Positions 17,393 to 25,569 of a stretch of DNA of 64,000 bases are shown one piece after another (the first letter of the stretch is position 1; the number at the start of each line of letters is the position of its first letter). The notes below the pieces were generated by a model. It ran no database searches. It was not told where the DNA came from and saw only the letters and a list, made by a program, of their open reading frames with translations. The stretch lies in assembly GCF_016424485.1 (NCBI RefSeq), contig NZ_JAELUP010000008.1, positions 1 to 64,000 of the forward strand, given 5' to 3'. This DNA comes from Paenibacillus roseus (lineage in GTDB: Bacteria > Bacillota > Bacilli > Paenibacillales > Paenibacillaceae). The translations under genes and the position numbers were made by a program.

Positions 17393-18429
17393 TGTACGAA
17401 ACAAACACGTTTGAATATCTGTTGGACCGAATGCTGACGAGGGTTCCTTTCACGTTGGACAAGCGGGAGGGAAGCATCATTTATGATGCTCTGGCTCCTG
17501 CTGCAGCGGAACTGGCCCAAATGTATATGGAGCTGGATATTAATTTAAACCTGTCCTTTGCAGACACGGCTTCCGGTGAATTTCTGGAGCGGCGGGCATC
17601 GGATTTCGGCCTGCGTCGCAGACCGGCTGCTCCGGCACAGCGCAGGGCGATTTTTTATGACGATCAAAATGTTCGTATAGATGTCCCTCTCCTTACACGC
17701 TATTCGGCGAGCAATCTGAATTTTAAGGTCATTAAACGTTTGGAAAAAGGCGAATATACAGTGGAATGCGAGACGCCGGGCGTACTTGGCAATCAAAGCT
17801 ACGGAAACTTGCTGCCAATCGATTATGTACAGGACTTGGCCAGGGCAGAGCTTGCCGAGGTTTTGATCCCTGGCACGGAAGCGGAAAGCGATGATGCGCT
17901 TAGAGCGCGATATTTGGCGAGAGTGCAGACGCCTTCATCCGGAGGGAATGTCTCGGATTACAAGAACTGGGCGCTGGAAGTAAGCGGGGTCGGGGCTGCT
18001 AAGGTGAACCCGTTATGGAATGGCCCGGGAACTGTGAAGGTTGTTGTTGTGGATGCGGAGAAAAAACCGCCTGCGACGGAGCTTGTGCTTGAAGTGAGGA
18101 ATCACATTGAGCAGCTGAGGCCGATCGGAGCCAATGTTACTGTAAGCCCGGCTACAGGCAAAGAAGTAGCGGTGGCAGGCGTAGTAACGCTCGCTCAAGG
18201 CTATACCTTGCAGCATGTGGTGGATGCTTTCACAAGTGCGTTGAATCTTCATTTCCAGAGTGTAGCTTTCAATCAAAACTATCTCAGTCTGGCCAAGATC
18301 GGAACGATCCTCCTTGATGTGCCCGGCGTCACCGATTACAGTGACCTGAAGCTCAATGGGCAAAGCACGAATGTAGCATTGGGTGATGAAGAGGTCCCGG
18401 TTGTCCATATGGTTAACTTGGGGGTGTAA
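17392..18429 (+). CDS. xkdT: Baseplate J-like wedge protein, XkdT-like
   Basis: A 345-aa member of the baseplate J/gp47 family. Signatures: LDKREGSIIYDALAPAAAEL, ASGEFLERRASDFGLRRRPA, VLIPGTEAESDDALRARYLA and VQTPSSGGNVSDYKNWALEV. It builds the wedge ring that contacts the fibres. In PBSX the next gene is the gpI-like xkdU, but here three extra genes intervene (18434-20997). Confidence 0.92.
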   Translation: MYETNTFEYLLDRMLTRVPFTLDKREGSIIYDALAPAAAELAQMYMELDINLNLSFADTASGEFLERRASDFGLRRRPAAPAQRRAIFYDDQNVRIDVPLLTRYSASNLNFKVIKRLEKGEYTVECETPGVLGNQSYGNLLPIDYVQDLARAELAEVLIPGTEAESDDALRARYLARVQTPSSGGNVSDYKNWALEVSGVGAAKVNPLWNGPGTVKVVVVDAEKKPPATELVLEVRNHIEQLRPIGANVTVSPATGKEVAVAGVVTLAQGYTLQHVVDAFTSALNLHFQSVAFNQNYLSLAKIGTILLDVPGVTDYSDLKLNGQSTNVALGDEEVPVVHMVNLGV

Positions 18430-18433
18430 GGCA

Positions 18434-18841
18434 ATGGCTATTCTTGAGAAAACGGATCAGTTTACGGAAAAGCTCAATAAAAGACCCGATGGCAGCATGT
18501 ATGTGGTTGAGGAAGAGGTTGAGCTTGTAAATGGCAGCTATGAGGGCTATCTTTCCCACAGCAACGTTCGCAAGGAGAGCATTCAATGCTATACAGGCCC
18601 GAAATTGACAGGTCAAAAGGTAGATCAGGTGCTGCTCACAACGCCTAGTGATGCGCCATGGAGGCTGATGATCAAAATTTTCTCGTCCGCAACGGCTGTT
18701 TACATTACCTATGAGACGCCTGGCGACCAGGTAGATGCCTCCCATATTAATACGTTGCAGGACAGCTTAGTTCGGACGCAAGAGGATTTTCAGTCTTACA
18801 AAAGCAACGGTCTGATAGACGGCGGTTATTTTGAGAAATGA
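18434..18841 (+). CDS. Hypothetical tail-locus protein, 135 aa
   Basis: Begins 4 nt after the baseplate J gene, at ATG 18434 with GGGG/AAGG just upstream; the longer frame from 18383 overlaps xkdT. The sequence (FTEKLNKRPDGSMYVVEEEVEL ... ITYETPGDQVDASHINTLQD) looks beta-rich, with a helical end. I do not recognise the family. Position suggests a baseplate-to-fibre connector or a fibre chaperone. Confidence 0.6.
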   Translation: MAILEKTDQFTEKLNKRPDGSMYVVEEEVELVNGSYEGYLSHSNVRKESIQCYTGPKLTGQKVDQVLLTTPSDAPWRLMIKIFSSATAVYITYETPGDQVDASHINTLQDSLVRTQEDFQSYKSNGLIDGGYFEK

Positions 18842-18941
18842 TTGCAGTCGGCGGAAATGGCGGGTCGGGTTTGGCATCTCGGCAGCATTTAGTGCGAGGG
18901 TAATCAGATAAGGGTAACTTGTATATGAAAGGGGAAAGGCA

Positions 18942-19964
18942 ATGGCCCAGACGATTAGAATTAGGCGAGGAACGAAAGCCCAGCTTGATGCCTTCGGTAA
19001 ATTATCCGCAGGCGAGCTGGGCTTTTGTACGGATACAAAGGAAATTTACATTGGCGACGGGTCAGATAATATTTTGGCTGGCCGCGCAATGTCAGGTGTA
19101 GAAGCAAGTCGTCCGAACAGCGGTGTATCGGGACGGATGTATTATGTTACGAGCGGCAGCAATGCCGGATACATCTATGTTGATGACGGGTCAGCATGGA
19201 GACGTATCAGTGCCCAGAAGCTGACCGATCTGACGGGCACGCTCGATGATATTACGGACGGGACCAATTTTGCAAAGGTTAAAAAAGCAGATATTACGGC
19301 TGGCAGCGTAAACAAAGTGTCAGACGGCACCAACACCAAAACTGCGGCAGAAATCAAAACGCATATTGATGATGCTGCCAAACATCGTCAAATCAACGAT
19401 ACGACCGCAGGGGCGACATCGCTGTGGTCATCGCAAAAAACAAATACGGAAATTAGCAACGCCATCCGCGGTCTGGACTGGCAGGATAGCGTCGGCTCCT
19501 GTGTTGTCGCGACTCCGCCAGCTTCGCCGCAAGCGGGTTACCGATGGATTATCCCCGCTTCTGCAACAGGAGCATGGGCTGGCAAAACCAATCAGATTGC
19601 ACATTGGTCAGGCACAGGGTGGATTTACTATGAGCCTAAGCAGGGCTGGAGCGTGTACGTCCATGATGAGAATAAAAATTATGTGTTCAACAGTACGGCT
19701 TGGGTGCGCTCGGGTGAAGCGAATCAGACGATAATAGCGGGCAACGGCCTAACCGGCGGCGGACAGGGAGACACGATCACGCTAACGGTCGGTGGCGGTA
19801 ATGGAATTACAGTGGCGGCAACGGGCGTAAGCGCCAAAGCAGGAAAAGGAATTGTCGTCAATGGCACTGGTATTGAAGCGAATATTGACCAGGAAAGTAT
19901 CGTGTACGATTCTGCGAACGGCAGCCGATTAACAGTGGCTGTAGTGGATGGCGGTACATTCTAG
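18942..19964 (+). CDS. Tail fibre protein 1, Mtd-like N-terminal motif
   Basis: A 340-aa fibre. The N-terminus (TIRIRRGTKAQLDAFGKLSA, then GELGFCTDTKEIYIGDGSDN) is the module found at the start of many phage fibres, including major tropism determinant proteins. The middle has a low-complexity DGT/TDL region, and the C-terminus is glycine-rich beta (GNGLTGGGQGDTITLTVGGG). The next gene is a paralogue with the same N-terminal module. AAGGGG and AAGG precede ATG 18942. Likely receptor binding. Confidence 0.78.
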   Translation: MAQTIRIRRGTKAQLDAFGKLSAGELGFCTDTKEIYIGDGSDNILAGRAMSGVEASRPNSGVSGRMYYVTSGSNAGYIYVDDGSAWRRISAQKLTDLTGTLDDITDGTNFAKVKKADITAGSVNKVSDGTNTKTAAEIKTHIDDAAKHRQINDTTAGATSLWSSQKTNTEISNAIRGLDWQDSVGSCVVATPPASPQAGYRWIIPASATGAWAGKTNQIAHWSGTGWIYYEPKQGWSVYVHDENKNYVFNSTAWVRSGEANQTIIAGNGLTGGGQGDTITLTVGGGNGITVAATGVSAKAGKGIVVNGTGIEANIDQESIVYDSANGSRLTVAVVDGGTF

Positions 19965-19977
19965 GAGGTGAGAACCA

Positions 19978-20997
19978 ATGGCCCGAAAAGCCTTGATACA
20001 GATCCGCCGGGGACTGGAAAAGGATATTGGCACACTCGCAGTAGGAGAACTGGGCTACTGTACGGATACGCAGAGGCTGCATATTGGAACTGTATCCGGT
20101 AATGTGCTGCTGACGGCCCCCGGGGTCGGGGGTGACATGCTCAAATCCATCTACGACACGAATAATAATGGCAAGGTGGATCAGGCAGAGAGCGCAGACA
20201 GTATTGACTGGAGCGGAGTGACAAACAAGCCGGCTTCCTTCCCTGCTGCCGCACATACTCATCCTGCTGCAGAGGTGACGGAGTCGGCTGCCAAACGTTT
20301 TGTTTCCGATGCAGAGAAAACAACATGGAACGGTAAACAAAATAATCTGGGCTATACGCCTCTCAATAAAGCCGGGGATACCGCAAGCGGAACGCTTCAG
20401 GTTCCGGCGTTAAAACTGGACAGCAGGTATCTGGAGAGATATGTGGGAGGCGTATCTTTTGCCAACGGGGTCGCGAACCAGAAGTTTAACCTGGTGTTCC
20501 CGGCTATGACCTCGGACTTTGCCGGCTGGTTCGAGATTGATATTGTGACCTCCTGGTCATATGCCAATGGCGCGGGGAGAATGACCAAAAGAATTGCCAC
20601 TCATACGAACCAGACAAACAGTACGATTAGAAGCCAGCATGCGTACTATTTAAATGCGGACCCTTTAATTTCCGAACTGTTCGCCATATCTGACCTCTGG
20701 AATGACGCTGCAGACGGTCGATACAAGGTAACTGTTGTCTCCCATACGAGTGCAGCCAATACGATTCATGTCTTTGGCAAGGTAATGAGCATTAACACCA
20801 ATTCCCCGGATTTGTTTAACACTATAACCTTATCGTCAGTGTATACATCAGATACGACGGTACATCCCAAGGCTGTCATCCAGATGCCTGCTGGGGCAGA
20901 AGTAGGCGGACAAACAATCTGGCACGGGGGCAACCTGAACCCGACCAGTTATTTGACCAAGGGAACGATCACCTGGGATCAACTGAAGGGGGGGTAG
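19978..20997 (+). CDS. Tail fibre protein 2, paralogue of fibre 1 at the N-terminus
   Basis: A 339-aa fibre. Residues ~1-45 (LIQIRRGLEKDIGTLAVGEL, GYCTDTQRLHIGT) repeat the module of the preceding gene; the rest is different, with a PAAAHTHPAAEVTES repeat-like stretch and a C-terminus ending TIWHGGNLNPTSYLTKGTIT, a common fibre tip end. GGAGG precedes ATG 19978. Two diverged fibres in a row suggest an alternative or mixed receptor-binding set. Confidence 0.78.
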   Translation: MARKALIQIRRGLEKDIGTLAVGELGYCTDTQRLHIGTVSGNVLLTAPGVGGDMLKSIYDTNNNGKVDQAESADSIDWSGVTNKPASFPAAAHTHPAAEVTESAAKRFVSDAEKTTWNGKQNNLGYTPLNKAGDTASGTLQVPALKLDSRYLERYVGGVSFANGVANQKFNLVFPAMTSDFAGWFEIDIVTSWSYANGAGRMTKRIATHTNQTNSTIRSQHAYYLNADPLISELFAISDLWNDAADGRYKVTVVSHTSAANTIHVFGKVMSINTNSPDLFNTITLSSVYTSDTTVHPKAVIQMPAGAEVGGQTIWHGGNLNPTSYLTKGTITWDQLKGG

Positions 20998-21000
20998 AGC

Positions 21001-21621
21001 GTGGCTTACGGAACAGAAATATACGGTCAACTTTTGCTTGGGCAGGATTCCGAAGAAAGCGAAGAGCCTGGTGTTCCCGGTAAAGTTGATCTCATGTCTT
21101 ACTTGCCTTCTTATTATATGGATGTAACAGAAATGGAAGAGCTGCAAAAGCAGTTGGGTATGGAGCTAGAATTGCAGCAGTTCTGTATGAAAGATGTGCT
21201 TGACCAGCATTTTATCCAGTCTGCCACTTGGGGGTTGGAGCGCTGGGAAAAGGAGCTTGGGCTTCCGCTTGATCCTTCCAAAGATTATGAGAGGCGGCGG
21301 GAGATGCTGCTGGCAAAGCTGCGGGGATCAGGAACAACGACCAAAGCGATGATCATGCAGGCGGCTGCAGCGTTTTCTGGCGGAGAGGTCGAGATTGCCG
21401 AGACGCCGGGGGAGTATCACTTTGAGATCCAATTTGTCGGGGTTATGGGGGTTCCGCTCAATATGCCGGGCTTTATTCAGCTTCTTGAGGATATTAAGCC
21501 GGCGCATTTGACCTACTCCTTCAAATATACCTATACCTGGTGGGACACCTTGAAGGCGTTGAACTGGCACCAGGCCAAAAGCAAAACATGGAATGAGCTA
21601 AGAGTTTACGAGGGAGAGTGA
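21001..21621 (+). CDS. xkdU: Baseplate protein, XkdU/YmfQ-like (gpI type)
   Basis: A 206-aa protein with the YmfQ/DUF2313 pattern: VDLMSYLPSYYMDVTEMEEL, LERWEKELGLPLDPSKDYER, RREMLLAKLRGSGTTTKAMI and KPAHLTYSFKYTYTWWDTLK. It joins the wedge to the fibres. GTG 21001 has AAGGGGGGG upstream, 3 nt after the previous stop. In PBSX it follows baseplate J directly; here it is displaced by three genes. Confidence 0.87.
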   Translation: MAYGTEIYGQLLLGQDSEESEEPGVPGKVDLMSYLPSYYMDVTEMEELQKQLGMELELQQFCMKDVLDQHFIQSATWGLERWEKELGLPLDPSKDYERRREMLLAKLRGSGTTTKAMIMQAAAAFSGGEVEIAETPGEYHFEIQFVGVMGVPLNMPGFIQLLEDIKPAHLTYSFKYTYTWWDTLKALNWHQAKSKTWNELRVYEGE

Positions 21622-21625
21622 GCAC

Positions 21626-23209
21626 ATGAAAACAACAGGAATTCTGGGTCTTAAAAAGCCTGACGGTACAGATATCGTCGATATTGCTGATCTGAACAGC
21701 AATATGGATACGCTGGATACCGAGGTTACGAAGCTTGCCAGCACGACCGCGCCCGGTCGAATGTCGGCGGCAGACAAGGCCAAGCTGGATGGGATCGCGG
21801 CCGGAGCCAATAATTATACGCATCCGGCAGGCGACGGAAATCTTCATGTACCTGCGACGGGGACAGGGAATAACAGCAAAGTGCTGAAGGCCGGAAGTAC
21901 AGCAGGCAGCGCGGCTTGGGGGAATGTGGCCTTCTCTGAAGTGACTGCCAAACCTACTACGTTGAGCGGATATGGGATCACGGATGCCGTGTCTTCTTCC
22001 CATGTCGGCGCAGGCGGCGCTGCACATGCTAGTGCAACTTCAAGTGTTGACGGCTTTATGAGTGCAGCAGATAAATCGAAGCTCGATGGGATTCAGGCGG
22101 GAGCGAATAATTACACGCATCCGGCGACACATCCGGCCTCTATTATTGCCCAAGATGCCAACAATCGATTTATGACAGATGCCGAGCGAACGAAGCTTGA
22201 CGGGATTGCTGCCGGGGCGAATAACTACACACATCCGGCGACGCATCCACCGTCTATTATTGCCCAAGATGCGAGCAATCGGTTTGTCACAGATTCAGAA
22301 AAAACTGTCTGGAACAGTAAGGCAGGTACGGCTGTGGCGACAACATCAGCTAATGGGTTGATGGCGGCTACGGACAAGCAGCTTAGTGATAACCGCAACG
22401 GATACGGCACAACAGCAGGGACGGGTGCAACTTACACCGTAACGTTGAGTCCGGCTCCGGCATTGGTCGAGGGACTGCGAGTGACGGTTAAAATACATCT
22501 AGCCAATACCGGATCGGTAACGCTTAACGTAAACGGTACCGGAGCCAAGTCAATCCTAAAAAGCAACGGCAGTACGCTCTTAGCGGGCAATCTCAAACTC
22601 AATTCGGTGTATACGCTCGTTTATTCGGGATCGGCTTTTATCTTACAGGGTGAAGGGGGTGAGTACGGGGACGCGGTTGCAGCGGATGTCCTTGCAGGGA
22701 AAACAATCGGAACAGAAGCGGGGCTTGTAGCCGGCACAATGCCAGATCGCGGCGCAGGCGGGACGGTAACGCCAGGGACAACAGCGCAGAATAAAGATGC
22801 TGGATACTATAACAGTCCGATAACGATAGCGGGTGACGCTAATCTCGTAGGGGCCAACATTTTAACCGGCAAATCAATTTTTGGCGTAGCTGGTACTGTC
22901 AAACGATCAGCTCAAGGGACGCAAGGTATGGTTAGAGGCACCGATAGTGTGACAATAACTGTTACAGGGCTCAATTTTCGGCCTTCTATTGTAGTGCTGA
23001 GGTGGTATTATGGCGGTGACGATTATAGCGCATCCGGTCGATGGTTCAACTCAAGTGACGCCTATTTGGTGCGTAAGTATTATGCATCATCTACGTACTT
23101 TATTTTCTCAGCTTCTTGGTCCTTAACAGACTCGTCCTTCACATTTATAGGTAATTCTTATGCTTTCGGGGATTCACAAACCCTTGTCTCATGGTACGCG
23201 CTCGAATAG
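21626..23209 (+). CDS. Large tail fibre protein with short repeats
   Basis: A 527-aa fibre, N-terminus MKTTGILGLKKPDGTDIVDI typical of fibres that follow XkdU. Three copies of a motif like SAADKxKLDGIxAGANNYTH occur between residues ~45 and 200 (DNA 21760-22240), a pattern common in shaft regions. The C-terminal third (YNSPITIAGDANLVGANILT ... SYAFGDSQTLVSWYALE) is probably the receptor-binding tip. GGGAG lies before ATG 21626. Confidence 0.85.
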   Translation: MKTTGILGLKKPDGTDIVDIADLNSNMDTLDTEVTKLASTTAPGRMSAADKAKLDGIAAGANNYTHPAGDGNLHVPATGTGNNSKVLKAGSTAGSAAWGNVAFSEVTAKPTTLSGYGITDAVSSSHVGAGGAAHASATSSVDGFMSAADKSKLDGIQAGANNYTHPATHPASIIAQDANNRFMTDAERTKLDGIAAGANNYTHPATHPPSIIAQDASNRFVTDSEKTVWNSKAGTAVATTSANGLMAATDKQLSDNRNGYGTTAGTGATYTVTLSPAPALVEGLRVTVKIHLANTGSVTLNVNGTGAKSILKSNGSTLLAGNLKLNSVYTLVYSGSAFILQGEGGEYGDAVAADVLAGKTIGTEAGLVAGTMPDRGAGGTVTPGTTAQNKDAGYYNSPITIAGDANLVGANILTGKSIFGVAGTVKRSAQGTQGMVRGTDSVTITVTGLNFRPSIVVLRWYYGGDDYSASGRWFNSSDAYLVRKYYASSTYFIFSASWSLTDSSFTFIGNSYAFGDSQTLVSWYALE

Positions 23210-23219
23210 GAGGAATTGT

Positions 23220-23501
23220 ACGCAAATAGGGGCAAAGCTTTATTACGATAATCAAACCGGTGATGTTATAGTTATGATCGGGCAGCGGTCCGGTAGTGTG
23301 GTGCCTACGACGTGGGATCAAGACTTCGAGGACTACGGAGTTCTTGCGGAGCGTGCGCCGGGCACAATCGGAATACTTCAACTCGACTACGGAGACTACG
23401 AACAGGACTTTGCGGATAGTATCGGGTACCGAGTGGACCCGGATACGCAGCAAATCATATTTTTGTATCCAAACAAAGATGAAGACGGTATAGGCTCCTA
23501 A
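23220..23501 (+). CDS. Small XkdW-like tail protein with ACG in place of the start codon
   Basis: The frame encodes xQIGAKLYYDNQTGDVIVMI ... GYRVDPDTQQIIFLYPNKDE, a small phage protein type usually found right after a fibre and starting with Met. AGGAGG (23208-23213) has perfect 6-nt spacing to codon 23220-23222, but that codon is ACG. The only upstream in-frame starts lie inside the fibre gene (e.g. 23160). Either a decayed start codon or weak ACG initiation. Length would be 93 aa. Confidence 0.6.
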   Translation, partial: TQIGAKLYYDNQTGDVIVMIGQRSGSVVPTTWDQDFEDYGVLAERAPGTIGILQLDYGDYEQDFADSIGYRVDPDTQQIIFLYPNKDEDGIGS

Positions 23502-23513
23502 CGGGGCCTTTTT
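23492..23513 (+). terminator. Terminator overlapping the end of the XkdW-like gene
   Basis: AGGCTCC (23492-23498) pairs with GGGGCCT (23503-23509, one G-U pair), followed by TTTTT. The stop codon lies in the loop. Confidence 0.65.
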
Positions 23514-23532
23514 ATTTAGGGGAGGGAAGGAA

Positions 23533-24619
23533 ATGCTCAAGGTATTTGATAAGAACTTGGTACCGATCGGACTGTTACCTAATGCAATGGATATACAGAG
23601 GCGGAGAAGAATAAATTCAGATTATGAAATCCAGTTTACCCTTCCAATGGGGACGGATGATTATGAATTAGCACAACCGAAAGGCCACGTTCAAGACGAA
23701 CGTGACCAATTTTACGTCATAAATGATCGAGCTCGAAAAAGAGAAGGACTTAAGCGCTTAGTTCAGTTCGAATTTATGCATATCATGTTCAAAATGTCCG
23801 ACTTCAAATTTCCATACGCTTCATATATTGAATAAGCTTTTGGGGTTAACATTGCAACATTGCTGAATTCTATTTTGGCAGCTACAGGCGGTAAATTCAC
23901 ATTTTCCGTTGATGATGCTTTTGAACTGAAGGATATTAAAGACTTTGGGCGCGGCAACGCACTACAGGCTCTGAATTACGTCATCGAAAAATATCAATGT
24001 GAAATTGAACCTGATAATCGTTATTCACATCAAGAAGCGGGTTGGAATGGATCGTGGCCTTCATTACCGGTTGAAGAAGAATATCATAAGCATCAATTTC
24101 AAAGACAGTTCCCGAGCGCTTGTAACACTCTTGTTTAGCCAGATGAAAGACGGACGGACATTTATTGGTTTGTCAACTTCGCACCTTACAGCGGAAGAAT
24201 ACAGGCTCCTAAACGATGTACCAGGAGCAATTGTTGACGGTGTGATAAAAGTGAATTATCTCATTTCTCCTTATGTAGGATACTGGTCAAATACAACCAA
24301 TACCTATTTTGATGGCGAAGTCATTAACCAGGAAATTCAAGAATCTCTTGAACTTTTGGGGTTCACGCGGAAGTTTCTTCGAGAAAATGAAGTCCCGGCT
24401 CTTGATGTACTAGTTAGTCCAGCTGATTTACACAAGATTGACGATGAGGAGCCAGAAGTTTACTTGGGTGATACAGCGCGGTTGTTCGACGAAGGTATGG
24501 ACATCAACAATATTGAAGCGCGGGCAATCGAAGTCGTTGATTATCCATACGAACCTAATACTCGTCCCAATGTACAACTTGCGAATTACTTCTTAAAAGA
24601 CTATAACGATATTATTTAA
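23533..24619 (+). pseudogene. Decayed phage tail (Gp37-like minor structural) gene
   Basis: Three segments read as one protein of ~360 aa: MLKVFDKNLVPIGLLPNAMD ... YASYIE stops at TAA 23833-23835; the same frame resumes AFGVNIATLLNSILAATGGK; near 24030 the frame shifts by +1 and continues to 24619 (MKDGRTFIGLSTSHLTAEEY ... PNVQLANYFLKDYNDII). The TAA sits where GAA would restore IEEAFGVN. It resembles siphophage baseplate/endopeptidase tail proteins. With a nonsense codon and a frameshift, it is not functional. The Shine-Dalgarno (GGGAGGGAAGG) is still intact. Confidence 0.8.
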
Positions 24620-24621
24620 CA

Positions 24622-24650
24622 TTGCGCGTCTAAAACGGCTATGATATGCT
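24622..24650 (+). promoter_or_regulatory. Promoter of antisense RNA 1
   Basis: TTGCGC (24622-24627), 17-bp spacer, extended -10 TG-A-TATGCT (24642-24650). About 45 bp here are almost identical to 25162-25206, where the second antisense RNA begins. Confidence 0.72.
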
Positions 24651-24656
24651 TAAAAT

Positions 24657-24778
24657 AGAAATAAGGGAGGCGCTACCCTCCCCAGTCAGTGTAGGCTTGA
24701 TGCCGGCACGCTGGTCTTAAATTAGAGCACAGCAGAAACCCACCGAAGGTGCTCAGCCTTTAGCGGTGGGTTTTTGTT
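24657..24778 (+). ncRNA. Antisense RNA 1, probable type I antitoxin
   Basis: Inferred transcript from the promoter at 24622 to the terminator AAACCCACCG (24736-24745) / CGGTGGGTTT (24764-24773) plus T-run. It carries a GGGAGGCGCTACCCTCCC hairpin near its 5' end. Its 3' end is complementary to the last ~20 nt of the toxin 1 ORF and to the toxin's 3' UTR, as in TxpA/RatA. Confidence 0.62.
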
Positions 24779-24884
24779 TTGAACGTTTTCTGATCCAACG
24801 ATAAACCTTGCGTCCACTGAACCACAGGCTCAGGAAAGTAGCAAGAATTTTGAAGAATAGATAAACAGCTTCAAGTAAAGTCAC
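24753..24884 (-). CDS. Small membrane peptide, probable type I toxin 1
   Basis: A 43-aa peptide: a hydrophobic helix (LLEAVYLFFKILATFLSLWF) followed by a strongly basic tail (SGRKVYRWIRKRSKQKP). This is the architecture of type I membrane toxins. GTG 24884 is preceded by AAGGAGG with 9-nt spacing, and TATAAT stands at 24950-24945 on the minus strand. Its 3' end overlaps antisense RNA 1. It lies in the tail locus between the decayed structural gene and the amidase. It could also be an extra holin-like peptide. Confidence 0.66.
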   Translation of the reverse strand: MTLLEAVYLFFKILATFLSLWFSGRKVYRWIRKRSKQKPTAKG

Positions 24885-24953
24885 GGTGCACCACCTCCTT
24901 TATAGAGAGCGCGCCGTGACAACCCACACACTGACATAAGTAAGATTATACCA

Positions 24954-25145
24954 ATGAAAGATAATTCAATACAAGAAGCTTTCCTGCAAGAATGCCACCG
25001 CATCCTGAAAGAAGGCAACTACCATTCACAACCGGTTCGACGGCACTACATCCCGAAGAAAGAGGGGAAGAAAAGGCAGCTCGGCATCCCCACTGTCCGA
25101 GACCGCGTCATACAGATGGCAACAAAGTTGTGGTGGCTTAGATAG
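24954..25145 (+). pseudogene. Group II intron reverse transcriptase fragment
   Basis: A 63-aa remnant: [20 protein letters not shown] then [20 protein letters not shown], the RT0/RT1-type segment of group II intron (LtrA-like) proteins. No catalytic YADD, maturase domain or ribozyme (domain V) sequence is nearby. It lies between the two toxin-antitoxin units. It is a dead scrap, and its ATG lies in the toxin 1 promoter region. Confidence 0.7.
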
Positions 25146-25162
25146 TAACTCAACTCACACAT

Positions 25163-25191
25163 TTGCACGTCTAAAACAGTTATGATATGCT
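25163..25191 (+). promoter_or_regulatory. Promoter of antisense RNA 2
   Basis: TTGCAC (25163-25168), 17-bp spacer, TG-A-TATGCT (25183-25191). Differs from the promoter at 24622-24650 at only a few positions. Confidence 0.72.
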
Positions 25192-25197
25192 TAAAAT

Positions 25198-25316
25198 AGA
25201 AATAAGGGGCGATGCCAGTCGCCCCCCTGCACAACACTTTTGGATGGGAAACCTCCAGATGATGTTCCAGAGAAAATAACCTGCTCCCGGTGGCAAACTC
25301 GGGCAGGTTATTTTCG
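25198..25316 (+). ncRNA. Antisense RNA 2, probable type I antitoxin
   Basis: Inferred ~118-nt transcript ending at the terminator AAAATAACCTGC (25273-25284) / GCAGGTTATTTT (25303-25314). A GGGGCGATGCCAGTCGCCCC hairpin is near the 5' end. The terminator is shared with the 3' end of toxin 2 on the other strand, so both RNAs overlap at their 3' ends. Confidence 0.62.
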
Positions 25317-25388
25317 TTTGTTCAGATAAGTAAGAAAAGCAAGGAAGAACATTCCAAGCATAATTACTTCTGTCAACGAAAATTGCAT
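25308..25388 (-). CDS. Holin-like type I toxin 2, 26 aa
   Basis: MQFSLTEVIMLGMFFLAFLT followed by YLNKRK: one membrane helix and a short basic tail, the form of Gram-positive holin-like toxins (TxpA/BsrG/Fst relatives). ATG 25388 is preceded by GAGGTGATGCT. A longer in-frame ORF from 25538 has no ribosome site. Convergent with antisense RNA 2. Confidence 0.7.
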   Translation of the reverse strand: MQFSLTEVIMLGMFFLAFLTYLNKRK

Positions 25389-25569
25389 AGCATCACCTCG
25401 CTTCTGGAGGCGATACTTTCCCACCCAAGTCATGTTGCACCAAATTAGTATACTAAATAATAGAAAAGATTGATACCGTAGAGGCTGCTCATGGGAGTAG
25501 CCTTTTTGTCTCGGGGAGATATAGAGAGATGAACGCAAATTACAGTAATTTTAAAGAGAGGATCAAACA

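Noticed and set aside
18942..18964. Alternative frame at 18919-19101 (60 aa) at the start of fibre 1
   Set aside because: Its strong ribosome site actually serves ATG 18942; the alternative frame gives no fibre-like sequence.
24640..24780. Riboswitch upstream of a plus-strand gene
   Set aside because: No gene is served by it on the plus strand; the hairpins fit an antisense RNA with its own promoter and terminator.
18942..25145. Diversity-generating retroelement, suggested by Mtd-like fibres and a nearby reverse transcriptase fragment
   Set aside because: The RT piece is a group II intron-type N-terminal scrap without a catalytic site, and no template/variable repeat pair was seen in the fibre 3' ends.
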